From Pararobbsia silviterrae (GTDB taxonomy: Bacteria; Pseudomonadota; Gammaproteobacteria; Burkholderiales; Burkholderiaceae), in assembly GCF_003628125.1 (NCBI RefSeq), contig NZ_RBZU01000001.1:186001-250000 (forward strand): a DNA stretch of 64,000 bases, in the 5' to 3' direction. Under the pieces are notes generated by a model. That model worked only from the letters and a program-made list of their open reading frames with translations, ran no database searches and was not told where the DNA came from. This document shows, piece after piece, positions 25,140 through 33,855 of the stretch; the first letter of the stretch is position 1; every line of letters begins with the position of its first letter. Position numbers and translations under genes: made by a program.

Positions 25140-25598
25140 TTGGCACTCGACGCGTTTTCGCAGCGAATCCTGCGCCTCTTGCAACTCGACGCGCGCCGCT
25201 CCGTCCAGGAGATTTCGGACCAGGTCGGCCTGTCGAGCACACCGTGCTGGCGCCGCATCAAGGACATGGAACAGTCGGGCGTGATCCAGCGCTATACGGC
25301 GCTGCTCGATCGCGAGAAGCTCGGCTTGCATGTCTGCGCCCTCGCGCATATCCATCTGAGCCGGCACGCCGATGGCGGCGCCGAATCGTTCGAACGCGAG
25401 ATCAGCACGTTTCCCGAGGTCACCGAGTGCTACAGCACGACGGGCGAGGCGGACTACATCCTCAAGATCGTCGCGACCGATATCAAGGCCTACGACACCT
25501 TCCTGCACGAGCGGATCTTCAAGATTCCGGCCGTCGCCCAGGTCAGAACGAGTGTCGTGCTGCGCGAGATCAAGTTCGATACGCAATTGCCGCTTTAG
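25140..25598 (+). CDS. Lrp/AsnC-family transcriptional regulator
   Basis: 152 residues: N-terminal helix-turn-helix (ALDAFSQRILRLLQLDARRS, then EISDQVGLSSTPCWRRIKDM), linker, and a C-terminal RAM (AsnC) ligand-binding domain (EVTECYSTTGEADYILKIVA). These proteins form octamers or hexadecamers that sense amino acids. Start choice: a TTG at 25140 is preceded by a perfect GGAGG four bases upstream and gives the family-typical N terminus; the ATG at 25128 would add four residues but would place the GGAGG inside the coding region. No divergent partner is present, so the target is probably elsewhere or the gene itself. Confidence 0.9.
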   Translation: MALDAFSQRILRLLQLDARRSVQEISDQVGLSSTPCWRRIKDMEQSGVIQRYTALLDREKLGLHVCALAHIHLSRHADGGAESFEREISTFPEVTECYSTTGEADYILKIVATDIKAYDTFLHERIFKIPAVAQVRTSVVLREIKFDTQLPL

Positions 25599-26159
25599 AC
25601 CGTCTGCGTCGTTTTATACGCACGTTCGAATAACGGGTCATATTACGGGCGCCGGCAATCGCCCCGGGTTGACCCTTTCCCCTTGATTCGCGCTGTCGCG
25701 CGTCGCATTGCGCGCGGCCATGTATCGCTCCCGCTCCGTTGCGGCGGGGCTTTGTACAGAAATGGGCGTGTCGCCGCGTACGCCATGCGAACGTGTGACG
25801 CGCGCATCAAATGCGCGGATCGAAATCAGCGAGAATCCTTACAACACATTACCGCGTACGCAAATATTCGAGGCCGAATACTTACGCAGATTCGGAATTA
25901 AACGACTTATTCGTCAGACTATATTGAGTGCACGAAGATTTACCTGACATCGAATCGATGTTCGGCAGTCGCATCGGCGAATCGGTGATTTGAAAAGGAA
26001 ACGCCGCTCGACCACTATTGCGGACGGACGGCGTCATATGCGGCGGGTGCTACACGGAAAACGTCGGAATCGGATCAAGCGATCGAATCAGGTCGATGCA
26101 AAGCGGCGTCTTGTACCGATTAGGGCGGCGGTCCCTTAGTTTTCCGTTTCGTAGCCGGC
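25599..26159. other. Gene-free stretch between the Lrp gene and hns
   Basis: 560 bp. Several short ORFs exist on both strands but none has a ribosome site, promoter or protein-like composition. The right-hand part is less GC-rich than surrounding genes. A weak hairpin (CCCGC / GCGGG near 25728-25748) could end the Lrp transcript. Nothing else was recognised. Confidence 0.5.
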
Positions 26160-26465
26160 TTACTTCTGGATCAGGAATTGGTCGCGATTCTGGCCGGCAA
26201 TCCACTTCGGCGGCTTGCCGCGGCCCGACCACGTGCTGCCGCTATTCGGATCGCGATACTTGGGTGCGACGCCTGCGCGCGCGCGGACCTTGCCGAGCTT
26301 GGCGCCGCGGCCGGCATTGATGCCGAGGTCCGCAAGCGTCACGCCGTAATCCGCCATTTTCTGCTTGATGTCCTCGACGACTGCCGTGAACTCGCGCTCC
26401 TTGGCCTCTTCGATCTGCTGTTCCAGCTTCTCGCGTTGCGCGAGCAGTTCCTTGTATGAAGACAT
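26160..26465 (-). CDS. hns: H-NS family histone-like nucleoid protein
   Basis: 101 residues, the short H-NS type common in Burkholderia. An N-terminal coiled coil (SYKELLAQREKLEQQIEEAK) for oligomerisation, a linker, then the C-terminal DNA-binding domain with PKYRDPNSGSTWSGRGKPP and KWIAG; the STWSGRGKPPKW segment contains the AT-hook-like loop that enters the minor groove. The start at 26463-26465 has AAGGAA upstream; 13 further residues in frame are not conserved. It represses AT-rich horizontally acquired DNA. The flanking DNA on both sides is notably AT-rich, which fits autoregulation. Confidence 0.95.
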   Translation of the reverse strand: MSSYKELLAQREKLEQQIEEAKEREFTAVVEDIKQKMADYGVTLADLGINAGRGAKLGKVRARAGVAPKYRDPNSGSTWSGRGKPPKWIAGQNRDQFLIQK

Positions 26466-26944
26466 TGCGATTCCTTTTTGTCTATGAGTCATCATGCCGT
26501 TCAATCACGCCGCCGCGAATGAGCGCATGTCGTCACCAGTCGTGCATTATGGCTGGTTCGAATAATACATGAGGCATTCAGAAATGGGAAAGAAATCTCG
26601 GGTATTCACCGTGTTATCGATTATTAAACTTTTTGATCAATCATCGGAAGAATTTACGCCATCAATCAGACATCGACTCGATCGATCCGTTGAAGATGTC
26701 GAGCGTATGTCGCGCGGACCTTGCGCGTGAGCCTGTATGAAGCGTCTGCAGAAACCGTCGAAAGCGCCCATCGACCAAGCTATTCAACGCGATTCACCGC
26801 TCAAGGATGATTGATTCGCGCGAATTTTATTGTCTGAGGATTGAATCGGAGACGTTTTCCGTCTTCTTACAAAAATGAAATAATCGTTCGATTTATTCGA
26901 GCCGAAGTCGCGGCAAATGCGACGATCGGTCGCATGCGTGAGAC
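26466..26944. other. AT-rich upstream region of hns
   Basis: 480 bp with clearly lower GC than anything else in the window, especially 26550-26660 and 26810-26890, which should contain the hns promoter and possible H-NS nucleation sites. No gene was found. No single -35/-10 pair stands out. Confidence 0.5.
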
Positions 26945-27628
26945 TCAGCGAATGGCCGAGTATTTGGCCGCCAGATTCACGAGCGTGTTCGAAAGCGCGG
27001 TATGCAAAGCCGTGGAATCGGTCGCGGGCGAGTCGAACGTTTGACGTAATCGCTGTCCGTCGATGTCGGCATCGACGCCAAGCCGGTCGATGCCGAGCAG
27101 CGACACGCCCGTGGGCAGCGAACCCGCCGCCGCATCGAGCAGCGCGGTCTCCTCGGCTTCCTCGATCGGCGCGACGCGATTGAGGTCGTGCGCGTCGATC
27201 CAGCCCATCGCGCCGAAACCGCCGATATGCCGGAGCCGGGCGGGGACGAACGTGAAGAACGCAAAGTCGCCGAGCGCGAGATACCGCTCGGCGTCGCGGT
27301 GGTAGCGCAGATAGCGGCGCGCGGGCGAGGTGCCGCCGCCGCCCGCGCATTCGCTCGGCACGGCGCGGCCGGTCAGCGTCGTGCGCGGCGACGACAGCAC
27401 GTCGTTCGAACCGGCGTCGAACAGCAGAAAGCCCGCGTGGGCGTCGGATTGGAGGTTGCGTGTATGTTCGGCGAGCCGGCTGACGAGCATGACCGGGCGG
27501 TGCCGCGCATCGGGCGCGAACGGCAGCACGGTCGGATACGGGCAGGCGTCCTCGCGCGAGCGCGTCGCGAGCGTGCCGAAACGCAGGGTGTGGAGCAGCA
27601 GCAAAGGTTCGTCGAGGGATACGTTCAC
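26945..27628 (-). CDS. HugZ-like pyridoxamine-phosphate-oxidase-fold protein
   Basis: About 227 residues from a GTG at 27628-27626. An N-terminal split-barrel flavin-binding domain (LLLLHTLRFGTLATRSREDA, then PYPTVLPFAPDARHRPVMLV and SRLAEHTRNLQSDAHAGFLL) is followed by a DUF2470-like C-terminal part (LGIDRLGVDADIDGQRLRQT). HugZ proteins include haem oxygenases; others in the family have unknown flavin-linked roles. Start evidence is the first family-conserved residues; the frame stays open to 27847, but that region is a low-complexity heptamer array. No clear ribosome site. It is divergent from the MFS carrier. Confidence 0.82.
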   Translation of the reverse strand: MNVSLDEPLLLLHTLRFGTLATRSREDACPYPTVLPFAPDARHRPVMLVSRLAEHTRNLQSDAHAGFLLFDAGSNDVLSSPRTTLTGRAVPSECAGGGGTSPARRYLRYHRDAERYLALGDFAFFTFVPARLRHIGGFGAMGWIDAHDLNRVAPIEEAEETALLDAAAGSLPTGVSLLGIDRLGVDADIDGQRLRQTFDSPATDSTALHTALSNTLVNLAAKYSAIR

Positions 27629-27723
27629 GGCAACTCGCGAGATCGAGGAATCGAAGGCGGCCGGCGCAGCGTGCGTCGCCGTCTCGTCAAGGGTAGCAAA
27701 GCGCCCGCGCTTGCGTACGATCG

Positions 27724-27793
27724 TCGGGAGTCGGGAGTCGGGAGTCGGGAGTCGGGAGTCGGGAGTCGGGAGTCGGGAGTCGGGAGTCGGGCG
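27724..27793. repeat. Heptamer tandem array, nine perfect copies
   Basis: TCGGGAG repeated nine times without error from 27724 to 27786, followed by a partial tenth copy. It lies in the divergent region between the HugZ-like gene and the MFS carrier, about 96 bp from the predicted GTG of the former. A perfect homogeneous array of this kind is prone to slipped-strand length change. Confidence 0.93.
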
Positions 27794-28016
27794 CCCGAAG
27801 CCGGACACGCGAGATGCAACGCGAGCGCCAGCGATAAACGCGAACAAGCTCTAGAATGATCGCCCGCGCAAGCTTGCCGACAGGATGCCGTACGACCCCG
27901 GCCGGACAAGACCGCGACCCGGCTGCTCCGCGAATCCGCTCAACCACTCATCGACGCCCGCCAAACGGCCCCCGCCGCCGCTCGGCAAGACCGCCATTCC
28001 GACCGATCGTATTCCC

Positions 28017-29228
28017 GTGCCCGATTCTCATCACTCCAGCATTTCATCCCTGAGCGCCGCCCGACGCGCGCGCCTCGCCAGCATGGGCCTGTTCTTCACG
28101 GCCGGCTGGGTGTTCGCGTCGTGGGGCGTCCATGTCCCGACGGTCAAGGAAAAATTCGGCCTCGACGACGCGCAGTTGTCGGTCGCCTTGTTTGCGGTCG
28201 CGGGCGGCTCGATCGTCGCGATGCCCAAGATCGGCAAGTGGGCCGCGCGCGTCGGGACGCGCGCCGCGTGCACGGTCGGCGGACTCGGCGCGTGCATTGC
28301 GACGTCGCTGATCCTGCTGATGCCGTGGTATTGGCCCGTCGTCGTGCTGCTCGCGATGTACGGCGCGCTCGGCGCGGCGCTCGACGTGTCGATGAATACC
28401 GAGGCGGCCGACGTCGAGGCCGCGCTCGGCAAGCCCATCGTGTCGTCGCTGCACGGCATGTTCAGCCTCGGCGGGCTGGCCGGGGCCGCGGCCGGCGGTT
28501 TCGCGCTGTCGCACGGCATGGCGCCCGCGCTGCATTTCGCGCTCGCGAGCGCGGTCGGCGCCGCGATCATCCTCGTTTCGCGCCCCTATCTTCTGCCGCA
28601 TGTCGCCATGCCCGAACCCACGGCGTCGGAGCAGCAGGCGCGCGCCCGCGCCCATGTCCGGCGCGGCGTGCTCGCGCTCGGCATACTCGCCCTGGTCGCG
28701 CTGATCGCCGAAGGCGCGATGTACGACTGGTCGACCGTCTATATGCGCGACGTCGTTCACGCGAGCACGGGCATCGCGAGCGCCGCCTATGCGGCGTTCT
28801 CGGGCGGCATGGCGCTCGGCCGTTTTTCGGGCGACGCCGTGCGAGCGCGCGTCGACGACGGACGACTGGTCGTCGGCAGCGGCATCCTCGCGAGCGGCGG
28901 CATGGTGCTGGGCCTGCTCGTGCCCACCCCGTGGGTTGCGCTCGCGGGCTTCGCGCTCATGGGGCTGGGTCTGTCGAACATGATGCCGGTCATGTTTCTC
29001 GCGGCGGCGCGCGTGCCGGGGCTGCATGCGGCCGAGGGCGTCGCGCGCGTCGCCGCGATGGCCTATATCGGTTTGCTGATCGGACCGGTGCTCATCGGCG
29101 TGACCGCGCATGCGACGACGCTGCCGATCGGCATGTCCGTCGTGATCGCGTGTGCGGCGCTCGTCGCCGCGGCGGGCCCGTACGTGCTGCGCCCGGCGCG
29201 CCGCGAGGCGCGCGCGGTCGCGAACTGA
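28017..29228 (+). CDS. MFS transporter, YbjJ-like
   Basis: About 403 residues with twelve predicted helices. Diagnostic stretches: FFTAGWVFASWGVHVPTVKE, GLDDAQLSVALFAVAGGSIV, LDVSMNTEAADVEAALGKP and SSLHGMFSLGGLAGAAAGG; the MNTEA and LHGMFSLG motifs are typical of the YbjJ branch, whose substrate is unknown. Start is uncertain: the GTG at 28017 gives a short polar N terminus before the first helix, the ATG at 28083 starts at the helix itself, and the frame is open to an ATG at 27885 with a Pro/Arg-rich, non-conserved lead. The stop is two bases from the end of the convergent GGDEF-EAL gene. Confidence 0.85.
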   Translation: MPDSHHSSISSLSAARRARLASMGLFFTAGWVFASWGVHVPTVKEKFGLDDAQLSVALFAVAGGSIVAMPKIGKWAARVGTRAACTVGGLGACIATSLILLMPWYWPVVVLLAMYGALGAALDVSMNTEAADVEAALGKPIVSSLHGMFSLGGLAGAAAGGFALSHGMAPALHFALASAVGAAIILVSRPYLLPHVAMPEPTASEQQARARAHVRRGVLALGILALVALIAEGAMYDWSTVYMRDVVHASTGIASAAYAAFSGGMALGRFSGDAVRARVDDGRLVVGSGILASGGMVLGLLVPTPWVALAGFALMGLGLSNMMPVMFLAAARVPGLHAAEGVARVAAMAYIGLLIGPVLIGVTAHATTLPIGMSVVIACAALVAAAGPYVLRPARREARAVAN

Positions 29229-29230
29229 GC

Positions 29231-31084
29231 CTACTGGAGCGGACCGACGGTCTCGGCGTCGAGCGGGGTCAGCAGGCGCCGGCTGATCTCGTCGGCGTCG
29301 AGCGGCCGCGCGACGCGAAAGCCCTGGACGGCGTCGCAGTCGACCATGCGCAGGAATTCGAGTTGCGCGTCGGTTTCGACGCCTTCCGCGATGCAGCGCA
29401 GCCCGAGCGCGCTGCTCATCGCAACGATGGCCTCGGCGATCGACATCGCATCGCGATCGCCCGGCACGCGGCCGATGAACGATTTGTCGATCTTGAGGGT
29501 CGAGATCGGAAAACGCAGCAGATACGACATCGACGCATAGCCTGTGCCGAAATCGTCGATCGAGAAGTGGATCCCCATCTTCTGGAGTCGCGTCAGATTG
29601 AGCGCGAGCGTCGCCGAGTCCTGCAGCAGCAGCGATTCCGTAAGTTCGAAATCGAGCCGCCGCGGCATCGCCCCGCTTTCGCCGAGCGCCTGTTCGACCG
29701 TGTCCGCGAGGTTCGACCAGAGCAACTGCTTGGCCGACACATTGAGCGCGACGCGCAACGGGACGCGTCGCGGCGTGCCGGGCGCGAGCGTGGCCGCGTG
29801 CGCGCTTTGCAGCGTCTGCCAGCGCGCCGCCTGGCCGAACACCTGTTTCATCGCCCATTCGCCGATCGGCACGATGAGGCCCGTCTCTTCGGCGAGCGGC
29901 ACGAATTCGGCGGGCGCGACTTCGCCGAGGTCGGCCGAGCGCCAGCGCAGCAAGGCCTCGACGCCCGTCATCTCGGCCGAGCGCAGATCGGTCACGGGTT
30001 GATAGACGATCGACAGTTCATTGCGGTCGAGCGCACGGCGCAGACCCGCCTCGACGCGCGCGCGGCGTTCGAGATGGGCGTTCATCTCGGGATTGAAGAT
30101 CTCCGCCTGATGGCGGCCGTGCTCCTTCGCGCGATACATCGCCGTGTCCGCGTGGCGCAACAGGGTCGCGAGATCGAGACCGTGCTCGGGTGCGATCGCA
30201 ATGCCGATCGACAGCCCGATGCTCACGCTCAATGAGCCGAGCGCGCACGGTTCGGCCGCGATATCGATCAGCCGCTGCGCGACGGCTTCGGCCTCGCGCG
30301 CATCGTCGAGCAGCACGAGAAATTCGTCGCCGCCCCAACGCGCGATGTGTCCGGCGGGGCCGACGATCTTTTCGAAGCGGCGCGCGAGTTCGACGAGCAG
30401 ACCGTCGCCGACCGCATGTCCGAACGCGTCGTTGACGCCCTTGAAACGGTCGAGATCGATATAGAGCAGGGCCGTCGAGGCGCCGCGCAGCTTCGCGCGC
30501 GGCAAGGCCGCGCCGGCCGTCTGTTCGAACGCGGCGCGATTGAACAGGCCCGTCAGCGAATCGTGCGTCGCGAGAAAACGCACGCGGCGGCGCGCTTCAC
30601 GGACTTCGGTCACGTCTTCGAACGAGATCATGACGCATCGGCCGCGTCGCGCCGCCGCGCCGTCGGCGGCTTCGAGCGCGCCCGTCGCGCCGGATGGACT
30701 CGACGCGCTCGGCGCGCCGCACGCATCGTCGGCGAGCGGCTGACACGTGACGACGAGCCAGCGCACGCTGTTGTCGCGTGTGTTCACGAGCCCGACGAAC
30801 GCTTCGCGGACCGTCTCGCCCGTGCGCAGCGCGCGCGCATCGGGCCAGTCGCGCCGGCGCAGCGGGCGGCCGTGTTCGTCGAGCACGGTGTGCACGAAGC
30901 GCGGCGCGAGCGGATCGAGCAAGGCGTCGCGCGTCGTGCCGAGGATGCGGGCCGCGGCTTGATTGGCGTAAATGATCGCGCGGCTTCCGAAGCAGAGCAG
31001 CACGCCTTCGGCCAGCGCCTCGACGAGGCCGAGCAGCGGTGTCATGTATTCGCTCGCCACGCGTCGCGAGTCGGGCGCAGTCAT
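29231..31084 (-). CDS. PAS-GGDEF-EAL cyclic-di-GMP protein
   Basis: 617 residues, no membrane helices. A PAS-like sensor occupies residues about 15-165 (LVEALAEGVLLCFGSRAIIY), followed by GGDEF and EAL domains. The cyclase A-site is intact (HIARWGGDEFLVLL) with DLDRFKGVNDAFGH, and no RxxD inhibitory site is seen directly before it. The phosphodiesterase domain is also intact: VEALLRWRS, NVSAKQLL, ELTESLLL, IDDFGTGYASMSYL, KIDKSFIG and EGVET. Both activities are possible, so the net effect on cyclic di-GMP cannot be told from sequence. Cytosolic, with the signal probably small-molecule or redox through PAS. It is convergent with the MFS gene, and the next gene upstream is livK on the same strand. 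Confidence 0.93.
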   Translation of the reverse strand: MTAPDSRRVASEYMTPLLGLVEALAEGVLLCFGSRAIIYANQAAARILGTTRDALLDPLAPRFVHTVLDEHGRPLRRRDWPDARALRTGETVREAFVGLVNTRDNSVRWLVVTCQPLADDACGAPSASSPSGATGALEAADGAAARRGRCVMISFEDVTEVREARRRVRFLATHDSLTGLFNRAAFEQTAGAALPRAKLRGASTALLYIDLDRFKGVNDAFGHAVGDGLLVELARRFEKIVGPAGHIARWGGDEFLVLLDDAREAEAVAQRLIDIAAEPCALGSLSVSIGLSIGIAIAPEHGLDLATLLRHADTAMYRAKEHGRHQAEIFNPEMNAHLERRARVEAGLRRALDRNELSIVYQPVTDLRSAEMTGVEALLRWRSADLGEVAPAEFVPLAEETGLIVPIGEWAMKQVFGQAARWQTLQSAHAATLAPGTPRRVPLRVALNVSAKQLLWSNLADTVEQALGESGAMPRRLDFELTESLLLQDSATLALNLTRLQKMGIHFSIDDFGTGYASMSYLLRFPISTLKIDKSFIGRVPGDRDAMSIAEAIVAMSSALGLRCIAEGVETDAQLEFLRMVDCDAVQGFRVARPLDADEISRRLLTPLDAETVGPLQ

Positions 31085-31344
31085 GGAGTCTCCGAAGGGG
31101 GCCGCGTGGGTGCGCGCCGCCGCGTGACGTCACGGGACAAGGGGAGCGGTGTACGCATGCGGCTGCGCGTGCCGGGCAAGGCCGCTTTTGTCGGCTGATT
31201 TTAAGGATTTCTTCAGCGCCGACTGTGCGGCCGGCCGCTTAACGCGCGCGATGGCGTCTATCGCCCGAGACGGTTTGAGCGCGACATGCACGCGCCGCAG
31301 CGCGCGCAAGCGGACCGATTTGTAAGGACGTGAAGTACGTTTGA

Positions 31345-31385
31345 CAAACAAAAACGGCACGGGACGCGTGATCGCATCCCGTGCC
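31345..31385 (-). terminator. Intrinsic terminator of the livK-type gene
   Basis: 9-bp perfect stem GGCACGGGA / TCCCGTGCC (31356-31364 and 31377-31385) followed on the minus strand by GTTTTTGTTTG (31356-31345). It lies 88 bp after the stop codon of the binding-protein gene. Confidence 0.85.
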
Positions 31386-31472
31386 GCCGGGTGTCTGCGG
31401 CACCGCCGCACAGGTGCGGCGATACCGTTCGCGCGGGCGGCAGGCTTCGGTCGAAGCCCGCGCCGCGAGGTC

Positions 31473-32618
31473 TTACATCTTGACGATGTCGAGCAGCGTC
31501 TTCTTGCCGGCCTTGTAGTCGTAGAGCGAGATGACCGGCGACTTCAGATCGCCGTGCGAGTCGAACTGCGTTTCGCCGATGACGCCCTTGTAGTCGGTCG
31601 CGGGCATCGCGGCGAGGATCTTCGCCGGATCCGTCGAGTTCGCGCGCTTCATCGCGTCGACGATGATGTAGACCGCGTCATACGTGAACGGCGCATAGAT
31701 CTGGATCGGCTGGCCGAAACGCTTCTGATACTTGGCCGAGAATTCGGGGCCGCCCGCCATCTTCTCGAGCGCCATGCCGGCTTCCGAGCAGATCACGTTG
31801 TCGGACGCGTCGCCCGCGAGCTTCGACAAGTCTTCGGTACAGACGCCGTCGCCCGCGAGCACCTTCGCGGTGATCGCGAGCTGCTTGGCTTGCTTCGCGA
31901 ACGGACCGCCCGTCGCATCCATGCCGCCGTACATGATCGCGTCGACCTTCTCGCCCTTGATCTTCGTCAGAATCGCGCGGAAGTCGACGGCCTTGTCGTT
32001 GGTCGCGTCATGCGAGACGACGTTGAGGCCCAGTGCCTTCGCGGTCTTTTCGAATTCGTTCGCGAGACCTTCGCCATATGCGGTCGCGTCGTCGACGATC
32101 GCGACGTTCTTGATCTTCAGGCTCTTCGCCGCGTAGTTCGCGAGCGCGGGACCTTGTTGCGCATCGGTCGCCACGACGCGATAGGTCGTCTTGAAGCCCT
32201 GTTGCGTGTAGGTCGGATTCGTGGCCGACGGCGAGATCTGGACGATGCCCGCGTCGCTGTAGATCTTCGAAGCCGGGATCGACGTGCCCGAGTTCAAGTG
32301 ACCGACGACGCCGACGACCTTGTCGTCGACGAGGCGCTGCGCGACTTGGGTCGCCTGGCGCGGGTCCGCTGCGTCGTCTTGCGGATCGAGCACGAGCGTG
32401 ACCTTCTGGCCGTTGATCGTGAGGCCCTTCGCATTGATTTCCTCGACCGCGAGACGTGCGCCGTTCTCGTTGTCCTTGCCGAGGTGAGCGATACCGCCGG
32501 TCAGCGGTGCGACGTGTCCGATCTTGACGGTCTCGTCCGCGTACGCGTGCGAGGCGAGCGTCGCGTAGAGGACCGCAGCCGCGGCGATCGGAAACACTTT
32601 CTGCAGCGTGTGCGTCAT
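31473..32618 (-). CDS. Branched-chain amino acid-binding protein, LivJ/LivK type
   Basis: 381 residues with a Sec signal peptide (AAAAVLYATLASHAYA) and mature start DETVKIGHVAPLTGG. The leucine/isoleucine/valine-binding protein family is shown by HLGKDNENGARLAVEEIN, VGHLNSGTSIPASKIY and QISPSATNPTYTQQG. It probably binds a hydrophobic amino acid, though this family also covers amides and aromatic acids. The GGAGA ribosome site precedes the ATG at 32616-32618, and a strong terminator follows. No membrane or ATPase genes accompany it, so this is an isolated binding-protein gene that must rely on transporter subunits encoded elsewhere. Confidence 0.94.
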   Translation of the reverse strand: MTHTLQKVFPIAAAAVLYATLASHAYADETVKIGHVAPLTGGIAHLGKDNENGARLAVEEINAKGLTINGQKVTLVLDPQDDAADPRQATQVAQRLVDDKVVGVVGHLNSGTSIPASKIYSDAGIVQISPSATNPTYTQQGFKTTYRVVATDAQQGPALANYAAKSLKIKNVAIVDDATAYGEGLANEFEKTAKALGLNVVSHDATNDKAVDFRAILTKIKGEKVDAIMYGGMDATGGPFAKQAKQLAITAKVLAGDGVCTEDLSKLAGDASDNVICSEAGMALEKMAGGPEFSAKYQKRFGQPIQIYAPFTYDAVYIIVDAMKRANSTDPAKILAAMPATDYKGVIGETQFDSHGDLKSPVISLYDYKAGKKTLLDIVKM

Positions 32619-33112
32619 GTAAGTCTCCAGTTCAGGTCAAAAGTCTGCCGCACCGGTCAGACGTCTCGTAGACGCCCGACGTTTCCCCGTGACGACTGCG
32701 CGTTGCGTATCGTCGGGCTTCGTGGCGGAGGCCGGCATCGATATCGTCGTGTGGCGGCCGGTGCCCTGCACAACCAGCGCCGAGTGTAGTGCGTTTCAAA
32801 AAGCTTGGTGTTGGTTTTTCGTTCGACGCGGCGCTTCGGCACACTCTAACGCCGATTGCGCGATCCCCGCCCACCGGGGTTTCCCGCAATCGGATCGCCG
32901 TCGGATCGCGCTCCGTATTGCGGCTCCTATAGTGCTCGATATCGCACTCAGGATCCGATTCGGGCGCGGTCGTTCGAGCACGCGTTTCGATGTCCTTCAG
33001 CCGCATGTTTGACCCGGGGACGGCGTGGCGGCCGGCGCATGGGTGCATGCGGTCCAAACGGGCCGCGCGCCGAGGGGGTTGACGGTCTAGGTGTAAGCCC
33101 TGCCGGCGCTTC

Positions 33113-33196
33113 GCTGTCCTGATGGCTGTCCTGACGGCTGTTCTGATCGCCGGCCTGATAGCGATCCGGATGACTCGCCTGATGGCTGGCCCGACC
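33113..33196. repeat. 12-bp degenerate tandem repeat, seven copies
   Basis: Units at 33113, 33125, 33137, 33149, 33161, 33173 and 33185, first two GCTGTCCTGATG and GCTGTCCTGACG, later copies increasingly diverged. Confidence 0.8.
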
Positions 33197-33300
33197 GAGG
33201 TCGGGCGGCGCAGCCGGCCTGCGATGCGCGTGCGCGGTCGTCATGGACGCCGTGCGCGCTTGCGAGCGATCGTGGCGTTGCGCCGCGACCGTGAGATCGA

Positions 33301-33363
33301 GTTCGATCCGCGGGTTCGATCCGCGGGTTCGATCCGCGGGTTCAATCCGCGGGTTCCATCCGC
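33301..33363. repeat. 13-bp tandem repeat, almost five copies
   Basis: GTTCGATCCGCGG at 33301, 33314 and 33327, GTTCAATCCGCGG at 33340 and a partial copy at 33353. Each CCGCGG is self-complementary, so neighbouring units can fold into hairpins. It lies just past the end of the HiPIP gene and might act as its transcript end. Confidence 0.9.
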
Positions 33364-33394
33364 TACTTGAGGCCGGCCTTATCAGCGCGTTTCG

Positions 33395-33703
33395 TTAGGC
33401 CTTCTTCGAATAGGCGTTGCACCAGCCGTTGGCCGATACGAGCTTGCCGCCGAACATCGGACACGGTCCGGAAGCCGACCCGGCCGCGCCCTGATAGAGC
33501 GCGCAGTTCCCGCATTTCTGATCGGGCGTGTAGCGCGCGAATTTGGTCTTGTCGACCTTGCTGCCGTCGGCCTTGTAGCCGAGCGCCTGCGCGGTCGGAT
33601 CGCTTTCGGCAACCGGGTCCGCTGCGCTGGCCGTGCCGGAGAGCGCGAGCGCCGACAGGACACCGGCACTGTGCAGCAGGAACGAGCGACGTGCGTGTTT
33701 CAT
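33395..33703 (-). CDS. High-potential iron-sulfur protein (HiPIP)
   Basis: 102-residue exported electron carrier. A twin-arginine signal (MKHARRSFLLHSAGVLSALA) ends near GTASAA, consistent with export of a folded 4Fe-4S protein. The mature part keeps the four cluster cysteines in KCGNCALYQG, GPCPMFGGK and NGWCNAY. HiPIPs pass electrons in the periplasm, for example from bc1 to terminal oxidases or to oxidoreductases. AGGA precedes the ATG at 33701-33703. No partner enzyme is encoded adjacent; the next gene on the strand is an AAA ATPase 150 bp upstream. Confidence 0.95.
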   Translation of the reverse strand: MKHARRSFLLHSAGVLSALALSGTASAADPVAESDPTAQALGYKADGSKVDKTKFARYTPDQKCGNCALYQGAAGSASGPCPMFGGKLVSANGWCNAYSKKA

Positions 33704-33855
33704 GGGGCCAATCCTTTTCTGTTTTTGAATGTGGGGACCACGTATGCGTGGCGCGAACGAGCATAGCAACATTGCGCGCGTTCGCGCCACGCAGGACATC
33801 GGAACCGGCTCCGATGTCGGTCGGAATTCGATTAAAAACCCCGTCAAAAATCCGC

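Larger units (their letters stand above)
32619..33394. other. Long gene-free region with two repeat arrays
   Basis: 776 bp without a supported gene. The left third should contain the livK-type promoter, not recognised. The right half holds a 12-bp degenerate array (33113-33196) and a 13-bp array (33301-33363). Open frames crossing the arrays on both strands (for example 33122-33370 plus and 32948-33244 minus) only reflect the repeats. Confidence 0.55.

Noticed and set aside
25683-25947. Two overlapping short ORFs between the Lrp gene and hns
   Set aside because: No ribosome site, Arg/Cys-rich shadow-like composition, no family resemblance.
28044-29858. 604-codon minus-strand frame across the MFS carrier
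   Set aside because: Very Arg/His-rich, no start signal; the plus-strand MFS protein is unmistakable.
33301-33363. tRNA fragment (GGTTCGATCC resembles a T-arm)
   Set aside because: Repeated every 13 bp with no acceptor, D-arm or anticodon stem; best explained as a tandem array.
33122-33370. 82-residue plus-strand ORF with a hydrophobic start
   Set aside because: Its hydrophobic part is the 12-bp array read in frame and its end is the 13-bp array; no ribosome site.
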